DNA of 61,463 nucleotides, from NCBI GenBank assembly GCA_903844735.1, contig CAIMUX010000027.1, positions 1 through 61,463 of the forward strand, given 5' to 3'. Shown here one piece after another: positions 50,610 to 59,400 of the stretch (position 1 is the first letter of the stretch; the number at the start of each line of letters is the position of its first letter). This stretch comes from Candidatus Eiseniibacteriota bacterium. GTDB lineage: Bacteria > Eisenbacteria > RBG-16-71-46 > CAIMUX01. Position numbers and translations under genes: made by a program. The notes below the pieces were generated by a model, which was given only the letters and a program-made list of their open reading frames with translations, ran no database searches and had not been told where the DNA came from.

Positions 50610-52330
50610 TGGCTCCCACTGACGATGAGATCCTCGCGGCCCTCTCGCAGCTCGATACTGCATGTGCCGACGCAATCGAGAGCGAGTGCCTGGAGTTCAA
50701 GCCGTGGTCTGATCCCAAGTCCTGTCTGAGGGTTGCTGTCGAGTACGCCGTTTGTTTCGCCAATGCCGCCGGCGGCGCTGTCGTCTTCGGCGTTGCCGAC
50801 CGGACTATCGGACGGGCATCCGCGATTCATGGTGCCCGCGGGTACGACCTGGACATTTGGCGGCGAACCCTATTCGATAGCACGCGGCCCAACATAGCCG
50901 CGACGGCTGACGAGCTTGTTGTGGCTGAGGGCACCGGCAAGTTGTTGGTGGTGCGGGTTCCGCAGGGGGCAACACCGCCCTATTCGACGGCCGATGGTCT
51001 GTACAAGCGGCGGGTCGGCAAGAACTGCATGCCAATGGATCCTGCGAGCGTGGCCCGAGTGCGTGTTGCCACCGGTGCTGTGGATTGGAGCGGCGAGCCG
51101 GCGACTGGTCTCAGCGAAGCTGACCTCGACCCGCTAGGCATCGAGCGAGCCCGCGTGATCCTGCGCAGCAAGAGCCCGGAATCGGGGCTGCTGCATCTGG
51201 ATGATCGCTCGTTCCTCCGGGGCATTGAGGCGGTGCGACATGATCGCGTGACAAACGCGGGCTTGCTGCTTTTCGGCCGGGCCGAGGCGATCGCGGACCT
51301 ATGCCCGCAAAGTCAGGTGCATTACGCTCATTTGCCTTCCGAGACCAGAGTCGCCCGTAATGATGTCTGGCGCGTCGGGTTGTTGCAGATCGTGGCGAAC
51401 GTCGAGGCCATCTTCGCCGGCCCCGCCAACCCGGAGGAGGAGCTATCTGTCGGCCTGTTCAAGCTGCGCATTCCCGCCTACCCGCTCGATGTTGTGCGCG
51501 AGGCGGTGCTGAATGCCATCACTCACCGGGACTATGCCGACCCTGGCGAGGTTCTGGTTCGGCACGCGCCCGCGGAACTTGTGATCACGAGCCCCGGCGG
51601 GTTCGTGGGTGGCATTAGCGTCGACAACATCCTCCGCCACGAGCCAGTGGCGCGCAATCGCACCCTCGCCAACATGTTCATGAAGCTGCGGTTGGTGGAG
51701 GCTGCAGGTACGGGTCGCCGGCGCATCTTCCTTCAAACGCTGAGTTACGGCAAACGCATGCCGAGTTACGAGAGCGATGGTTCTCGCGTGACGCTGCACA
51801 TTTTCGACGGTTCGTTCGACCGCAGGCTGGCCGGGCTGGTGGCCAAGTGGAATGAAGAGGGTCGGGACGTCCAACTGGACGCCCTGATGGTGCTGACCTA
51901 TTTGAAGGAGCGGCCGTACGTCGACCCCGGTGGTGCGGCCGAGCTGCTCCAACTGGAACGCGGCCGAGCCCTCACAGTGCTGGAGCAACTGTCGGCGCCC
52001 GGAACAGGTATCCTAGAGCGCAGGGGGAATACCCGCTCCGCCACGTTTCATCTCGTCAAGGCGGTCGCCAAAGACCTGATCGGAAAGGCGGCCTACACCC
52101 GCGTCCGCGGCCTGAATCCGGCACGCTACGCCGAGCTCGTCCGCGAGTTCCTGGCCGACCATCAGAGCATCTCTAACCGGGAAACCCGCGAGCTGCTTGG
52201 CCTAGGCGATTCTCCGTCCGCCCAGGTCGAGGCGTCTGGCCATCTCAGAAGGTGGTCGGGACCCGATGGTTTCTTGAACGCGATCGGAAGCGGCTCTGGT
52301 CGGCGGTATGTGCTGCGCAGCGGATCTTAG
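50606..52330 (+). CDS. AlbA_2/Schlafen-like domain plus GHKL ATPase-like protein
   Basis: The 574-residue protein has an N-terminal AlbA_2 domain (old 'RecG-like' annotation): DAIESECLEFKPWSDPKSCL, VEYAVCFANAAGGAVVFGVAD, GLYKRRVGKNCMPMDP. The middle carries LLLFGRAEAIADLCPQSQVHY and an ATP-binding region of the HATPase_c_4 kind, YPLDVVREAVLNAITHRDYAD and ITSPGGFVGG. The C-terminus has winged helices (DALMVLTYLKERPYVDPGGAAELL). Such proteins are frequent in defence islands and next to antitoxin-like genes. It lies antisense to the BREX operon, inside the repeat-bounded insert. It appears intact; lower GC than its neighbours in parts hints at transfer. Confidence 0.82.
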   Translation: MMAPTDDEILAALSQLDTACADAIESECLEFKPWSDPKSCLRVAVEYAVCFANAAGGAVVFGVADRTIGRASAIHGARGYDLDIWRRTLFDSTRPNIAATADELVVAEGTGKLLVVRVPQGATPPYSTADGLYKRRVGKNCMPMDPASVARVRVATGAVDWSGEPATGLSEADLDPLGIERARVILRSKSPESGLLHLDDRSFLRGIEAVRHDRVTNAGLLLFGRAEAIADLCPQSQVHYAHLPSETRVARNDVWRVGLLQIVANVEAIFAGPANPEEELSVGLFKLRIPAYPLDVVREAVLNAITHRDYADPGEVLVRHAPAELVITSPGGFVGGISVDNILRHEPVARNRTLANMFMKLRLVEAAGTGRRRIFLQTLSYGKRMPSYESDGSRVTLHIFDGSFDRRLAGLVAKWNEEGRDVQLDALMVLTYLKERPYVDPGGAAELLQLERGRALTVLEQLSAPGTGILERRGNTRSATFHLVKAVAKDLIGKAAYTRVRGLNPARYAELVREFLADHQSISNRETRELLGLGDSPSAQVEASGHLRRWSGPDGFLNAIGSGSGRRYVLRSGS

Positions 52331-52787
52331 CGCGAATCTTAGAGAATTGCGGGAGCAATGGAGTTGTGATCGCAAGTTGCTTGTTAACAGTCATTTGTGG
52401 ATCTTAGGGCATTCTTAGTTGGGCGGCGCCGCGACATCGTCGCATTCCACCTCCAAGCTGGGGCAGAGATCCTCCCCGCCAACGGTCTGCATGACCGCGC
52501 CGAGGGCACTGGCGAGCCCCTTGTCCTTCTCGACGCCGAAGGCTCGCGCGAACATACGATCGCAGGGCCGATCGAACCTCTGCGTCCCCGCATGTGCTGT
52601 GCATGCTACGCGTTCATCCTTCCTGAACCTGGCCGACCGCCTACGTAGGGTACGGAAACAGCGGCCACCAAGCCAGACGGGAGTGTGACGCCGAACAGCC
52701 GACTCCCAACGTCGAATCCGCGAGAACGATCGAGGCGGCGCACCCGGTGGGCCCCCACGAAACCGCCGTGACCTGCGTGCGGCCTAC
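52331..52787. other. Gene-poor end of the BREX insert
   Basis: After the AlbA_2 gene about 460 nt hold no clear gene. A minus-strand frame at 52415-52555 (46 codons from ATG, open further upstream) reads ARAFGVEKDKGLASALGAVM, then QTVGGEDLCP, and ends AAPPN. It looks protein-like and could be the tail of a lost gene; I do not recognise it. Confidence 0.3.
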
Positions 52788-52913
52788 TTTCTACCTCTCC
52801 CTCTTGCCGGCGCGGCTCCGTTTCGGTGCGGCCGGGCGCACGGCACGCAGATCATCCGCGGTCAAGCCGACGCGGCGCAATTCCTCGCTTACGAAGTCCT
52901 GGAAGTACTGCCC
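52788..52913 (-). repeat. Right direct repeat: functional pglX 3' end
   Basis: This is the end of the intact pglX gene and the partner of 49728-49853. Both copies encode YFQDFVSxELRRVGLTADDL to the stop. Together they bracket the roughly 2.9-kb insert, as attL and attR would if an element integrated at the 3' end of pglX and rebuilt it. Confidence 0.85.
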
Positions 52914-55900
52914 CATCCGCTGACCCCACTTCGCATCGAGATCATCGTGCCACTGCAACAGCCACGGCACCAGTTCCTGTAGGCAGGCCAGCAGCGGGGC
53001 GAGCCGTTCGGCCGGCCAGGCGTCCTGCGTGCGGCGTTCCTCGTAGTAGGCCGCCAGGGCCAGCGCATGCTCCAGCTCATCCCATCCTGCCCAACCCAGG
53101 ACCAGCGTCGGGTCAGCCTCCCGGGTGAGGAACGGATGGAGGAAGAACCGCTCCTTCGGGACATCGAGCTTCCCGCGGTGCTTCCAGGACGACCCGGACT
53201 GGAAGTCGGCCTGCACGTACTTCGGGGGAACCGGGATGCGCCCGAGCTCTGTCTTCTTGAGCTCCTGGGCGTCGTCCTCGCCCAGACGATCGGGATGCCC
53301 GTTCGGCAGCCGGGTGCGGGCGTCGATCGCATCCTCCCGTCGCTGCAACTCCCAGGTCCGCTCCCACTGCCGGCGTTTCTCCAGGCCTGACTCGCGATAC
53401 CGCAGGGAGGGGAGGAAGGGCACCCCTTCCCCTTCGACCAGATCGGTGACGAGGGCGGTCAGGTCGAAGTCGGCCCGGCCGGCCCAGAGTTCCACGACAG
53501 ACAGAAACTCCGGGTCGTGCCGGAGGCGATCAGCGAGCGCGGCGCAGCTTTGGAATCGCGGGGTGTCCTTCGGCCAGAGCGTCGGGGATTCGAGGCGGTC
53601 GAGGAGCCAGGTGCGTAGCGCCCGTTCCTCCTGGGCGTCCCACGACTCCAGGTTCCAGCGACGCTTGCACTCCGGTTGCTCGATCAAGGCGATGTTGCGG
53701 TCACTCTCCAGGCGGGCGATCCGGCGCTCCACGACCGCCCGATAGGACGCCGGCCAAGACTCGGGCAGTTCGGTGATCGGCGTCGAGCCGTGGCGAGCGA
53801 ACCAGGTCGTCTCGAGCTCTCCCGCCGCCATCTGGCGGGCCATCACGACCTCGAAGGCGCGCTCGCCGAGGCGCAGCGAAGGGGTGGTGTCTGGCGGAGC
53901 CGTGAGGTCTTCTTCGAGGAGACCGTAGAGACGGTAGACACGCCAGTCGAGTTCCTCCTGCCAGAAGATCATCTCGGCGAGCAGGCGATCGGCTTCGGTG
54001 TGGGCGTCGTTCAGTGCGGTCCGGGTGGGGGTGGTCCGGGCGGCAAGGGCGCCGGGGAGGAGATCGGCGCGGGCACGCGCGCGGTCCTCCAGAGAGCGGG
54101 CGAGTTCAACGGGCTCAGGCGTGACGAGGGGGAAACGCTCGATGTTCGTCGCGTTGAAGGCAAAGTACACCTCCCACATGTTCTTCCGGACCCGGGCGCC
54201 TTCGTCACCGACCTGGTCTCCTCCCTTGGGGAAACACACCTGTCGGAGCCAGAAGCACGCGGTCGAGCTGTTCAGGAGGCCGAGGAGTCCCAGGTGATCG
54301 TCGACCGTGGCCGTGGGGGGGAGCTTGATGACGGGGGCGGTTTGCTTGAACACCTTGCCGCCCCGGTCGAAGACGAAGTGGTTGTGGGTGGAGACTTCGC
54401 CGTAGGTGATGGATAGCGGGCTCCGGTACTTGTCAGGAATCCAGCGATACCATCCCCACCAATCCTGCCCAAGGTCTTCTCGCGTCCTTCCCCCGAACGA
54501 GACGATCGCGCGTAGACTCGCCCTGTATCGCCAGAGGTGTCGCGCCCAACCACATTGTTCTGGAAGTGCCACCAGCTCGAAGTCAGAGTCATAGGGAGCC
54601 AGGGCGGATTCCGACACGCCGATCGACCAATCGCGCACGACCTCACCAACCACGAACGGTGCCGAGTGCTGGGCCGGTACGGCGAGACGTCGCCACACCG
54701 CTTGGTCGGCGATGAATGCGTCGTCCAGTCCAGGAAAGCTCGCGAATCCAATGCTGGCGATCCGGGTGTCAAGCCTCGCGGAGGAGTTACTTTCAAGTGC
54801 CTCCTTCAAGTCCGCCGCCCCACCACCACCAATACTCCATGGATGATGCCCCAGTGTCTCCCGCATCTGATCAACCACCGAGACGTACAAGCTACTGGAC
54901 CCCGCCCGATCGACCTGCCCGACAATCGCCCGCCAAACCACCCCCTGCGAAGCATCCTCCGGCGTCGAAGGCTCCCCCCGAATCCCCTGCACCATCCGAA
55001 CCACCGGCGCCACCGGCGACCGATTCCGCCCGAACATGATCACCGTCGGCGTCCCATGCCCCGGGATGTACGCCCCCGACGAATCGATCACATGCGTCAG
55101 ATCCCACGACGGGATGTAGCTCTCGATCAGCTTTCTCCCGAACTCCCGCTTCATGAACGAGTTCGCCACGATGAGCCCGACGTGCCCGGCGCCGGCGCCG
55201 TGCTTCTCGTCACCGTCGAGGGCCAGCTCGAAGAATCTCTCCAAGAACGGCACGACCAGCGAGTACTTCATGTGGCACGATCCGTAAAGCTCGCGGTAGG
55301 CCTGATTCAATATCCGGTCCTTGACGGTGATGTACGGCGGGTTGCCCACGACCACGTGATACTGATGCCCCAGAACCTGCGTGATCGCGGCAGCGTCTTC
55401 CACGGCGTAGAAGTGGTGTTGTATCGGGTTCACCGTCGGGAGCCCGAGCTGCACGCCCCCCCGGCCCGGCCGCGCGAACTGCGCCCCGTGCAGGAGCGAG
55501 TCGCCGACCGCAAGCTGGAAGCGAAACGCCGGTGCATCCGCGATCCGCGTGATCTGCGCCCCACGCAGTGCGGCGACCAGCAGCCGAAAGCGCGCGATGG
55601 CGACCGCGAACGGGTTCAGGTCGACGCCCGCTACGCCTTTCAGCGCTGCCTCGACACGCGCGGCGGGGGCGAGGCCAGGCTTGTGCGTTTCCTGCAGGGC
55701 GAGCAATCGTCGAAACGCTCCCAACAGGAAATGCCCCGAGCCGCAGGTCGGGTCGATCAGGCGAACCGCTTCGTATCCAAACTCAGCAATCGCCGGGGTC
55801 AGGGTGCGGTCGAGGATGAACTCCTCGATGAAGTCGGGCGTCTGGAGCAAGGCGTAGCGGGCCTTGGCGTCATCGGAGAGGTCCTGATACAGATCACCCA

Positions 55901-56450
55901 GAAACCGCGTGTCCCAGTCGGGATCGGTGAAGTCGTGGGCCAGCAATCCGGTGTCCGGCTCGATCCGCCGGAAGAACTGGATCAACTCCCCGGCGGCGTC
56001 GCCGGAGATCGGGAGGCGCCAGAGGGGATTCGCCCCCTCGGCGAAGAGCGGCGCCAGATCGGGATGCGCTGCCAGATCCCGGAAGGCTCGCTCCAGCCAG
56101 TCGCGATCGCTGTCGGTGGGGTGCGCCTGGAAGTGGACCGTCTGACGATCCTGCGCGCGCCGCAGGCGATCTCCGAGCCCTGCGATCCAAGGCTCGTCGA
56201 TCAAGCCGTTATCTTCCAGAAAGCGCAGGAAGGCGCACGCGAGGAGCCAGTTGACCGCGACCTGCGTGATCCGCTCTCCGCGCCAGGCCTCGAACTCTTC
56301 GCCGGTGCGCCCCTGTTGGCGGGCGTCCCGGTACTCTTCGTCCAGTCCCTGGCGCAGGTGCTGGGTGCCGTCGACGCGCTCGCGAAGATCCTTTTCCAGA
56401 CGTCGCAGCAGAAGACGTAGATCCCGCAGGAGGGTGCGTCGATCGATCAT
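52791..56450 (-). CDS. pglX: BREX type 2 adenine-specific DNA methyltransferase PglX
   Basis: The 1219-residue type IIG-like N6-adenine methyltransferase has SAM motif I VRLIDPTCGSGHFLLGAFRRL and catalytic motif IV HVVVGNPPYITVKDRIL (NPPY). An N-terminal helical domain (DRRTLLRDLRLLLRRLEKDL) precedes them, and a large target-recognition/C-terminal region follows. In BREX the enzyme marks host DNA. The frame is open to 56543, but ATG 56450 begins MIDRRTLL like homologues and lies 7 nt after the pglW stop. Its 3' end is the repeat that bounds the insert, and it is intact. Confidence 0.93.
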   Translation of the reverse strand: MIDRRTLLRDLRLLLRRLEKDLRERVDGTQHLRQGLDEEYRDARQQGRTGEEFEAWRGERITQVAVNWLLACAFLRFLEDNGLIDEPWIAGLGDRLRRAQDRQTVHFQAHPTDSDRDWLERAFRDLAAHPDLAPLFAEGANPLWRLPISGDAAGELIQFFRRIEPDTGLLAHDFTDPDWDTRFLGDLYQDLSDDAKARYALLQTPDFIEEFILDRTLTPAIAEFGYEAVRLIDPTCGSGHFLLGAFRRLLALQETHKPGLAPAARVEAALKGVAGVDLNPFAVAIARFRLLVAALRGAQITRIADAPAFRFQLAVGDSLLHGAQFARPGRGGVQLGLPTVNPIQHHFYAVEDAAAITQVLGHQYHVVVGNPPYITVKDRILNQAYRELYGSCHMKYSLVVPFLERFFELALDGDEKHGAGAGHVGLIVANSFMKREFGRKLIESYIPSWDLTHVIDSSGAYIPGHGTPTVIMFGRNRSPVAPVVRMVQGIRGEPSTPEDASQGVVWRAIVGQVDRAGSSSLYVSVVDQMRETLGHHPWSIGGGGAADLKEALESNSSARLDTRIASIGFASFPGLDDAFIADQAVWRRLAVPAQHSAPFVVGEVVRDWSIGVSESALAPYDSDFELVALPEQCGWARHLWRYRASLRAIVSFGGRTREDLGQDWWGWYRWIPDKYRSPLSITYGEVSTHNHFVFDRGGKVFKQTAPVIKLPPTATVDDHLGLLGLLNSSTACFWLRQVCFPKGGDQVGDEGARVRKNMWEVYFAFNATNIERFPLVTPEPVELARSLEDRARARADLLPGALAARTTPTRTALNDAHTEADRLLAEMIFWQEELDWRVYRLYGLLEEDLTAPPDTTPSLRLGERAFEVVMARQMAAGELETTWFARHGSTPITELPESWPASYRAVVERRIARLESDRNIALIEQPECKRRWNLESWDAQEERALRTWLLDRLESPTLWPKDTPRFQSCAALADRLRHDPEFLSVVELWAGRADFDLTALVTDLVEGEGVPFLPSLRYRESGLEKRRQWERTWELQRREDAIDARTRLPNGHPDRLGEDDAQELKKTELGRIPVPPKYVQADFQSGSSWKHRGKLDVPKERFFLHPFLTREADPTLVLGWAGWDELEHALALAAYYEERRTQDAWPAERLAPLLACLQELVPWLLQWHDDLDAKWGQRMGQYFQDFVSEELRRVGLTADDLRAVRPAAPKRSRAGKRER

Positions 56451-56457
56451 GCCTGGC

Positions 56458-59400
56458 TCATACGGCGATGGTTTCCTCGGCGAAGGTGGAAGGCAGGCGC
56501 AGCCACTGCGAACTCCCGATGACCGGCAGCGGCACGCTGTCAATCTGCGGGAGGCTCGATTGTTCGTTCGCGGCGATGAGAACCCAGAGCCCCTGCAGAT
56601 GCCCGTCGGCCAGAGCTCGCCCGGTCCGATCTCGAAGCTGCTCGAGGAGCTCCATCTGCCCGTAGCGGGCCAGAAGCCCCGGATAGGTAGCCAGCACGGT
56701 CGCTTCCTTTCCGGCCGCCACGACGGCGGTGGTCACGGCGGGCACGGCCCTCTTCACCAGCGTGAGGAGCTGGGGCCAGTCCGGCGCCATCGGGCCCGCG
56801 GCGTCGGTGCGCAGAACCACCGACCAATCGACCTTGGCCGCGGCGGCCACCTGGCGCATCTCGTCGATCAGGGTCTTCTCCAGGTGAACTGGGTTCACGT
56901 GGTGTTGGCTCATCAGCGCGGCTTCGACGGCACGATGACGCCCGGGCGTGGTGAGAAGCACCAGGAACGCGCCCTCGCGGGACGCCTGGCGCAGGCGCTC
57001 CCGGCAGCGCGAGAGCAGGTCGGCCTCCGGCGTCGCGGCGGTGGGATGATCGCGTACGAGCCAGGTCGTGAGTGAACTCCCCGACCGCAGCCGGCTCGTG
57101 TACCCTCCCCTGCCATCATGCGCGAGCGGATCCCACTCCAGCTCTAGGCGGAGGTCCTCGATCCAGCGGTCAAGCTGGGGACGAAACGGAAGCGCCTGCG
57201 CCTGTGGATACCGTAGCCTGACCCGGCGTCGGAGCTCCTCCTCCCCCAGCGCTTCGCCGAAGAAGAGCGAACCCTGCGCCAATTGCAGCGCGCGCCTGGC
57301 ATCCAGGCCGCGCGGATAGATCTCCTGCCGGCTCGAGAGAGCCGCCGACTTGGACGCGGCGACGGCCAGGCGGAGCAACCGCGCGTCCGAGAGGGGCGGC
57401 ACGCACTCCGGGGGAGTCACCTTGGAAAGCACCGTGACGGCCCGGGAAGGCGAAGGAAGCGGATCGCTGCACGCCAGTTCATCCGCCTTGGCCCCGAGGC
57501 GCAGGCCGTAGTCGGCCAAGGGAGAAGACCCGGCCACCAGCACGGTCGAGGCGTGACGCCGGATCAGGTAGCGCGGATCCGCGCTGTCACCCTCGGCCTC
57601 AACCGCCGCGCGGAGAACCGCCCGGGCCGACCGGGTCCGCATCGGCTCCAGCTCGGTCGAGCCTCTGGCCGCGAGGACGGCGGAGGTAAGTTCCTCCACC
57701 GAGGCGACACCGCCTTGCTGGATCAAGATCTCCTGGACGAGAGTGCGAAGGGCCGTGATCGCCTTGGCCTTGCGCCAGCGCCGCCGGGCGGCGGCCAAGG
57801 CCAGGCTGATCGCCGTCGCGGTCTTCCCTCTTTGCTTGGCGGCCTCGGTCTGACTGGGCCAATGGTCGCTTTCCAGCCCGAGGGCAGCGCGAAGGGTCTG
57901 CAGAGTGTCGCGATTGCGGGACGTGTCCGGCAGCAGGACCACCGGCAGGAGTGCGTCGATACTGTAAGCATCGACCTGCTCGGCCTCGGCGGGCTCTTCG
58001 GGCATCGGAACCTGGGCCGGCACCTGGGGGAACCGAACCCGCAGGTCTTGCGACCACTGACTGATCTCCTGGCGGGTCTTGTTTCCCACCCCGCGCAGGA
58101 GGTTGATCTTCGCCAGGGGCGCACGGAGAAGATCCCCCACCGTGACGACGCCGATCCGTTCACACGCGTTCAGGGCGCGCGCGGAAAGCGGGAGCTCCGC
58201 GCACAAGGTCGTCATGGTCGCCCTAGCCAGGACCGCGGCGCGGTCGGCCTCGATCGTCGCCGGATCTCGGTGCGGGGCGGCGGCCGCAACGAAGACCTGC
58301 CGCCACGCCAGCCGAAGCGACTCGGTGCTGTCGAAGCGATCGCCGGGATTCCTCTGGAACGACTTGGCGAAGAAGGCGGCCAGCGGGTCTCGGATGCTCG
58401 GGTCGAAGGACGCGGCGTCGATGGTTGCGTCGCACTCGACCAGCGCGGGGTCGCTCTTGCCGTCGCCCCAGCGCGGGAGCGCTCCGGTGGCCATCTGGTA
58501 GAGAACGATCGCGGCCGCCCACCGCTCGGCATGCAGGTCCCAGCGCGGCGGCCGACGCAGCTTCAGAAACGGCTCGATGTACCCGTCGGTGCCCGCGTCG
58601 ATGTCATCCAGGCGCGCTCGGGCAAGAGAGAAGTCGAAGAGCGCCAGGTGCAGCTCGTCGTTCTTGCCGAAGGGGCCGATCCCGAGGTTGTCGGGCTTGA
58701 TGTCCCGATGGGGGATCCCCACCGCTTCGAGGTGCGCCACGGCCTCAAGCAGGTCCTCGCCGAAGCGCTGCAGAAGATCCAGCGAGAGCGTGCCCTCGTC
58801 GCGCAAACGATGGGCCAGCGTCTCGTCGCCCGCCTTCGGGGTGCGAATGGCCGTGTGTCCGGCGATCTCGAGCGTCTCGTAGTAGGCCACGATGCGCGGG
58901 TGACGCAGCTTGGCCAGCACCTCTCCCTCGGCCTGGACCCGCGCATTGACCTCCGGCGTGCGGGCAACCTTGAGGACGCTGATGGTCCCCTCTTTCTCGA
59001 CCTCCAGCGCGACGGCCGTTCCTCCGCTGCCCAGCCGGCGGCGCACGGTGAACCCTTGCCCGATCCGGTCGTTCGGCTTGGCTTCCAGGGGATGCACGAC
59101 CGGTTCTTCCGCCGGACGCGTGAGGCGCTCCTCCACCGCATCGAGTCGCTTCAGGAACTCCTCGGCGGAATCGAAACGCCGGCTCACGTTCGGGTGCGTG
59201 GCGAGGAGAACGAGGTCGCGCAGCTCCTCGGGAACGCCGTCCAGCACGGCCGTAAGGTCCAGGCCTCCGCCGTCGCGCAACGTTTCCCACAGAGCCCCCG
59301 GGGTATCCGCAGGTGGCTGCTTCGTCAACAGGTGCCAGGCCAGGGCACCCAACGAGAACACGTCCAACTGCTCGCCGGCTTCGTCGGTGTCCGCGGCGAA

